In this document: one piece after another, positions 5,655-7,447 of the stretch
Numbering within the stretch: the first letter of the stretch is position 1
Layout: each line of letters starts with the position of its first letter
NCBI GenBank assembly: GCA_937901105.1
Contig: CALCHD010000239.1
Span: 1-7,447 of the forward strand
Direction: 5' to 3'
Origin: an uncultured Bacteroidales bacterium
GTDB taxonomy: Bacteria > Bacteroidota > Bacteroidia > Bacteroidales > UBA932
DNA: 7,447 bases
Notes under the pieces: model-generated
Databases searched by the model: none
Seen by the model: only the letters and a program-made list of their open reading frames with translations
Told to the model about the DNA's origin: nothing
Position numbers and translations under genes: made by a program

Positions 5655-6221
5655 TTATGACAAGTTGTATTTTTTTGCTATGGCTCTGTATGCCAGAAGT
5701 ACAAGATATCCTATGAGTATTCCAAAAAGTGCCCCGCACACCACATCTCCAGGGAAATGTTTTCCAACATACACTCTGCTGTAGGCAACTGCAACAGACC
5801 ATATGAAGATAAACCAAGTATACCACTTCTTCCTTATGAGGGCTACAGAAATTGTTGCAAACCCAAAGAAGTTTGCTGCATGGGTGGATACAAAGCCGTA
5901 TCTGCCACCTTTGCCCTCAAGCAGGCGTACCGCTTCCTGAATGTATGGATCCCACCCCGGGCGGTATCTTTCAAGGGTATTCTTGATTGCATGTACAGAG
6001 AGCCAGTCTGTAAGGGCGAAAGTAACAAGTACAGCCGCTGTCATTATGGCGGCAGACTTTACATCTCTCTTTCTGAAGAACATATAAAGGACGGCTGCGT
6101 AGATTGGAATTCCGCTCCATTTTGCAGAGATGAATACCATTATGTGGTCTACTATTGGGTTGTGGAACCCGTTGATTGCAAGGAGTATCTCCCTGTCCAG
6201 TTGTATCAGCCAGTCTAGCAT
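5655..6221 (-). CDS. PAP2-family membrane phosphatase
   Basis: Integral membrane acid phosphatase of the PAP2 superfamily, expected to dephosphorylate a lipid phosphate such as undecaprenyl pyrophosphate, phosphatidylglycerol phosphate or lipid A; the substrate cannot be told from sequence. 188 residues. All three motifs are visible: K-x6-RP as KNTLERYRP (K80, R87), FVSTHAANFFG with S112 and H114 (a variant of PSGH), and SRVYVGKHFPGD with R149, nucleophile-activated site H155 and D159. Hydrophobic segments at about 37-50, 57-75, 117-130, 133-147 and 160-178 fit five or six transmembrane helices, with the catalytic motifs on one membrane face. The lysine-rich tail (AIAKKYNLS) is probably cytoplasmic. 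The ATG lies 3 nt after the obgE stop, and the gene ends 1 nt before lplA, so it is the middle gene of a tight operon. The start has no SD. Confidence 0.88.
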   Translation of the reverse strand: MLDWLIQLDREILLAINGFHNPIVDHIMVFISAKWSGIPIYAAVLYMFFRKRDVKSAAIMTAAVLVTFALTDWLSVHAIKNTLERYRPGWDPYIQEAVRLLEGKGGRYGFVSTHAANFFGFATISVALIRKKWYTWFIFIWSVAVAYSRVYVGKHFPGDVVCGALFGILIGYLVLLAYRAIAKKYNLS

Positions 6222-6224
6222 ATG

Positions 6225-7223
6225 TTAAATCTCTTCGTTCAGTGTTTTCCAGATAAGGTCCTTAAGCTCCTTTATACCCTCATTTGCTGCAGATGAAATG
6301 AAGATTGTAGGGATCTTCCTTGGAAGGTGAGGCTTGATTTCACGTTTGAGCTCATCGTCAAGCATGTCTGATTTTGATACTGCCAGGATCCTCTGCTTGT
6401 CTAGAAGTTCAGGGTTGAATTTCTTGAGCTCTTTAAGGAGAATCTTGTATTCTGCCAGGATATCCTTGCTGTCTGCAGGTACCAGGAACAGCAGCACCGA
6501 GTTTCGCTCAATGTGTCTCAAGAATCTGTGTCCAAGACCTTTACCCTCACTTGCACCCTCAATGATACCAGGAATGTCCGCCATTACAAACGATTTGTCA
6601 TCGTAGTAGTTTACGATTCCCACACTTGGCTCGAGGGTAGTAAATGCGTAGTCTGCAACTTTAGGGCGTGCTGCCGATACTGTAGAAAGAAGGGTTGATT
6701 TTCCTGCGTTAGGGAAACCTACAAGTCCCACATCTGCAAGTATCTTAAGCTCAAGGATAAACCATCCCTCAACTCCAAGCTCTCCCGGCTGGGCATAGCG
6801 TGGGGTCTGGTTGGTTGAGGTCTTGAAGTTTGCATTTCCCAAACCACCTCTACCGCCTTTTACAATGATCTTCTCCTCGCCGTGCTCCGTAATCTCAAAA
6901 AGGATTTCTCCTGTTTCTGCATCTTTGGCTACAGTGCCAAGGGGAACATCAAGGTAGATGTCCTTTCCGTTGCGGCCGTGCCTTAAGCTGCCGCTTCCGC
7001 TCTCTCCCTCCTCTGCACGGATGTGCTTCTTGTATTTGAGGTGGATTAGGGTCCAGAACTGTGAGTTGCCCCTTAATATAATATGGCCTCCGCGGCCACC
7101 GTCACCTCCGTCGGGACCTCCCTTCGGAACATATTTCTCTCTTCTCATATGGGTAGAACCAGGACCACCGTTACCTGAACGGCAAAAAATCTTAACGTAG
7201 TCTATGAAATTGCTGTCTGCCAT
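6225..7223 (-). CDS. obgE: GTPase Obg/CgtA
   Basis: Essential ribosome-associated GTPase involved in 50S maturation and the stringent response; cytoplasmic. 332 residues. The glycine-rich Obg fold covers about 1-160, with typical GNGGPG, PKGGPDGGDGGRGG (33-46) and GGRGGLGNANF stretches. The G domain then has G1 GFPNAGKS (169-176), switch I TTLEPSVG (195-202), G3 DIPG (216-219), G4 SKSD (283-286, where NKxD is the textbook form) and G5 SSA (310-312). There is no C-terminal OCT domain; the protein ends just after the G domain, as in other short Obg proteins. The start at 7223 gives the family N-terminus (MADSNFIDYVKI) and has no SD. It heads the operon with the PAP2 phosphatase and lplA. The adk or hpt genes often found beside obgE in Bacteroidota are not seen upstream within the window. 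Confidence 0.95.
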   Translation of the reverse strand: MADSNFIDYVKIFCRSGNGGPGSTHMRREKYVPKGGPDGGDGGRGGHIILRGNSQFWTLIHLKYKKHIRAEEGESGSGSLRHGRNGKDIYLDVPLGTVAKDAETGEILFEITEHGEEKIIVKGGRGGLGNANFKTSTNQTPRYAQPGELGVEGWFILELKILADVGLVGFPNAGKSTLLSTVSAARPKVADYAFTTLEPSVGIVNYYDDKSFVMADIPGIIEGASEGKGLGHRFLRHIERNSVLLFLVPADSKDILAEYKILLKELKKFNPELLDKQRILAVSKSDMLDDELKREIKPHLPRKIPTIFISSAANEGIKELKDLIWKTLNEEI

Positions 7224-7281
7224 AATATGATGTTTAATTACTTAGGATAAGTGCCCTTACAGAAGCCATGACAAAGCCTGC

Positions 7282-7447
7282 ATGGGTTTTCCGGATGCAA
7301 AGATAGTCAAATTGTTTTATAGTGAAGTTACAATACTATCTGGTAGCAATTCAAGCGGTAAGTCATCGTTTCTTAATACGCTTATACTAAACTTCGTTAC
7401 GCAAGGGATATTATGTGCATTATGGTCAGGTGAATTACGCCCCGACA
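7282..7447 (+). CDS. Partial P-loop ATPase, DnaB/Twinkle-like helicase core, runs off right edge
   Basis: An open plus-strand frame, divergent from obgE, has no stop between 7246 and the window end. From the ATG at 7282 it gives 55 residues. Visible are a strand plus Walker A motif, VTILSGSNSSGKSS (residues 16-29, K27/S28 for nucleotide binding), and SGEL (49-52), where DnaB/Twinkle-type RecA-fold helicases have their second conserved motif. The preceding LFYSEVT resembles the GEVT lead-in of that family. The true start is uncertain: ATG 7282 gives a protein with no N-terminal domain, and a 5'-truncated gene is also possible because an in-frame TAG lies at 7243. Codons such as TTA, CTA and ATA are commoner than in the neighbouring genes. 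The family call rests on motif pattern only; another RecA/AAA ATPase is possible. Confidence 0.5.
   Translation, partial: MGFPDAKIVKLFYSEVTILSGSNSSGKSSFLNTLILNFVTQGILCALWSGELRPD
7298..7305 (-). promoter_or_regulatory. Putative -7 box of the obgE operon
   Basis: On minus this reads TATCTTTG followed by CA, an exact TAnnTTTG match. No good -33 TTTG lies at 19-21 bp; the nearest TTG is about 25 bp upstream. Transcription from it would give a leader of about 65-70 nt before the obgE ATG. It is the only full match between obgE and the window end, but it overlaps the divergent helicase-like frame if that gene starts at 7282. Confidence 0.45.

Noticed and set aside
7257..7283. Tiny upstream ORF (8 codons, MQALSWLL) in the predicted obgE leader
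   Set aside because: No SD, no conserved-looking content and no nearby hairpin pair; short ORFs of this size are expected by chance.
7317..7447. Minus-strand frame open from the window edge to a TAA at 7319-7317, as if the end of a gene upstream of obgE
   Set aside because: About 43 codons open is within chance, the peptide is unrecognisable, and the plus strand over the same bases encodes a clear Walker A motif.
1..7447. CRISPR arrays, tRNA or rRNA genes, insertion sequences and terminal inverted repeats
   Set aside because: No regularly spaced repeats, cloverleaf sequences, transposase genes or flanking repeats were found by eye; the gaps between genes are all short.

Overview
The window looks like chromosomal DNA from an anaerobic Bacteroidota bacterium, most likely Bacteroidales. 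Three things point there. Several genes are preceded by the TAnnTTTG -7 box typical of this phylum. Most start codons have no Shine-Dalgarno (SD) sequence. The gene set rpsU / xerC / hpf is a recognisable Bacteroidota neighbourhood. A group B-type [FeFe]-hydrogenase adds an obligate fermentative, gut-like flavour. No species can be named from the sequence.

Layout from left to right. A [FeFe]-hydrogenase gene on the minus strand runs off the left edge at its 3' end (1-1413). leuA, 2-isopropylmalate synthase, lies upstream of it, also on minus (1502-2998). rpsU (ribosomal protein bS21, minus, 3083-3274) follows, with an intrinsic terminator whose DNA also carries the apparent leuA promoter. Across a divergent 81-bp intergenic region, xerC (plus, 3356-4288) and hpf (plus, 4290-4583) form a two-gene unit closed by a strong intrinsic terminator. 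Facing it is a tightly packed minus-strand operon, obgE (6225-7223), a PAP2-family membrane phosphatase (5655-6221) and lplA (4640-5653), with gaps of only 3 and 1 nt. At the right edge a divergent plus-strand reading frame (about 7282 to beyond 7447) encodes a P-loop ATPase segment resembling DnaB/Twinkle-type helicases.

Functionally this is mostly housekeeping: leucine synthesis, translation (bS21, hibernation factor, Obg GTPase), chromosome dimer resolution (XerC), lipoate scavenging, lipid phosphate metabolism and fermentative hydrogen metabolism. No gap without a gene exceeds 300 bases.

The most interesting signal is translational. Only two of the seven complete genes with checkable starts, other than xerC whose leader may be absent, have a strong SD, and both encode proteins that bind the small ribosomal subunit: rpsU and hpf. 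Because bS21 helps hide the anti-SD in Bacteroidota ribosomes, this suggests a shared control circuit sensing bS21 occupancy. Secondary points are the terminator/promoter overlap before leuA, the helicase fragment at the right edge with unlike codon use, and an AT-rich patch inside xerC.
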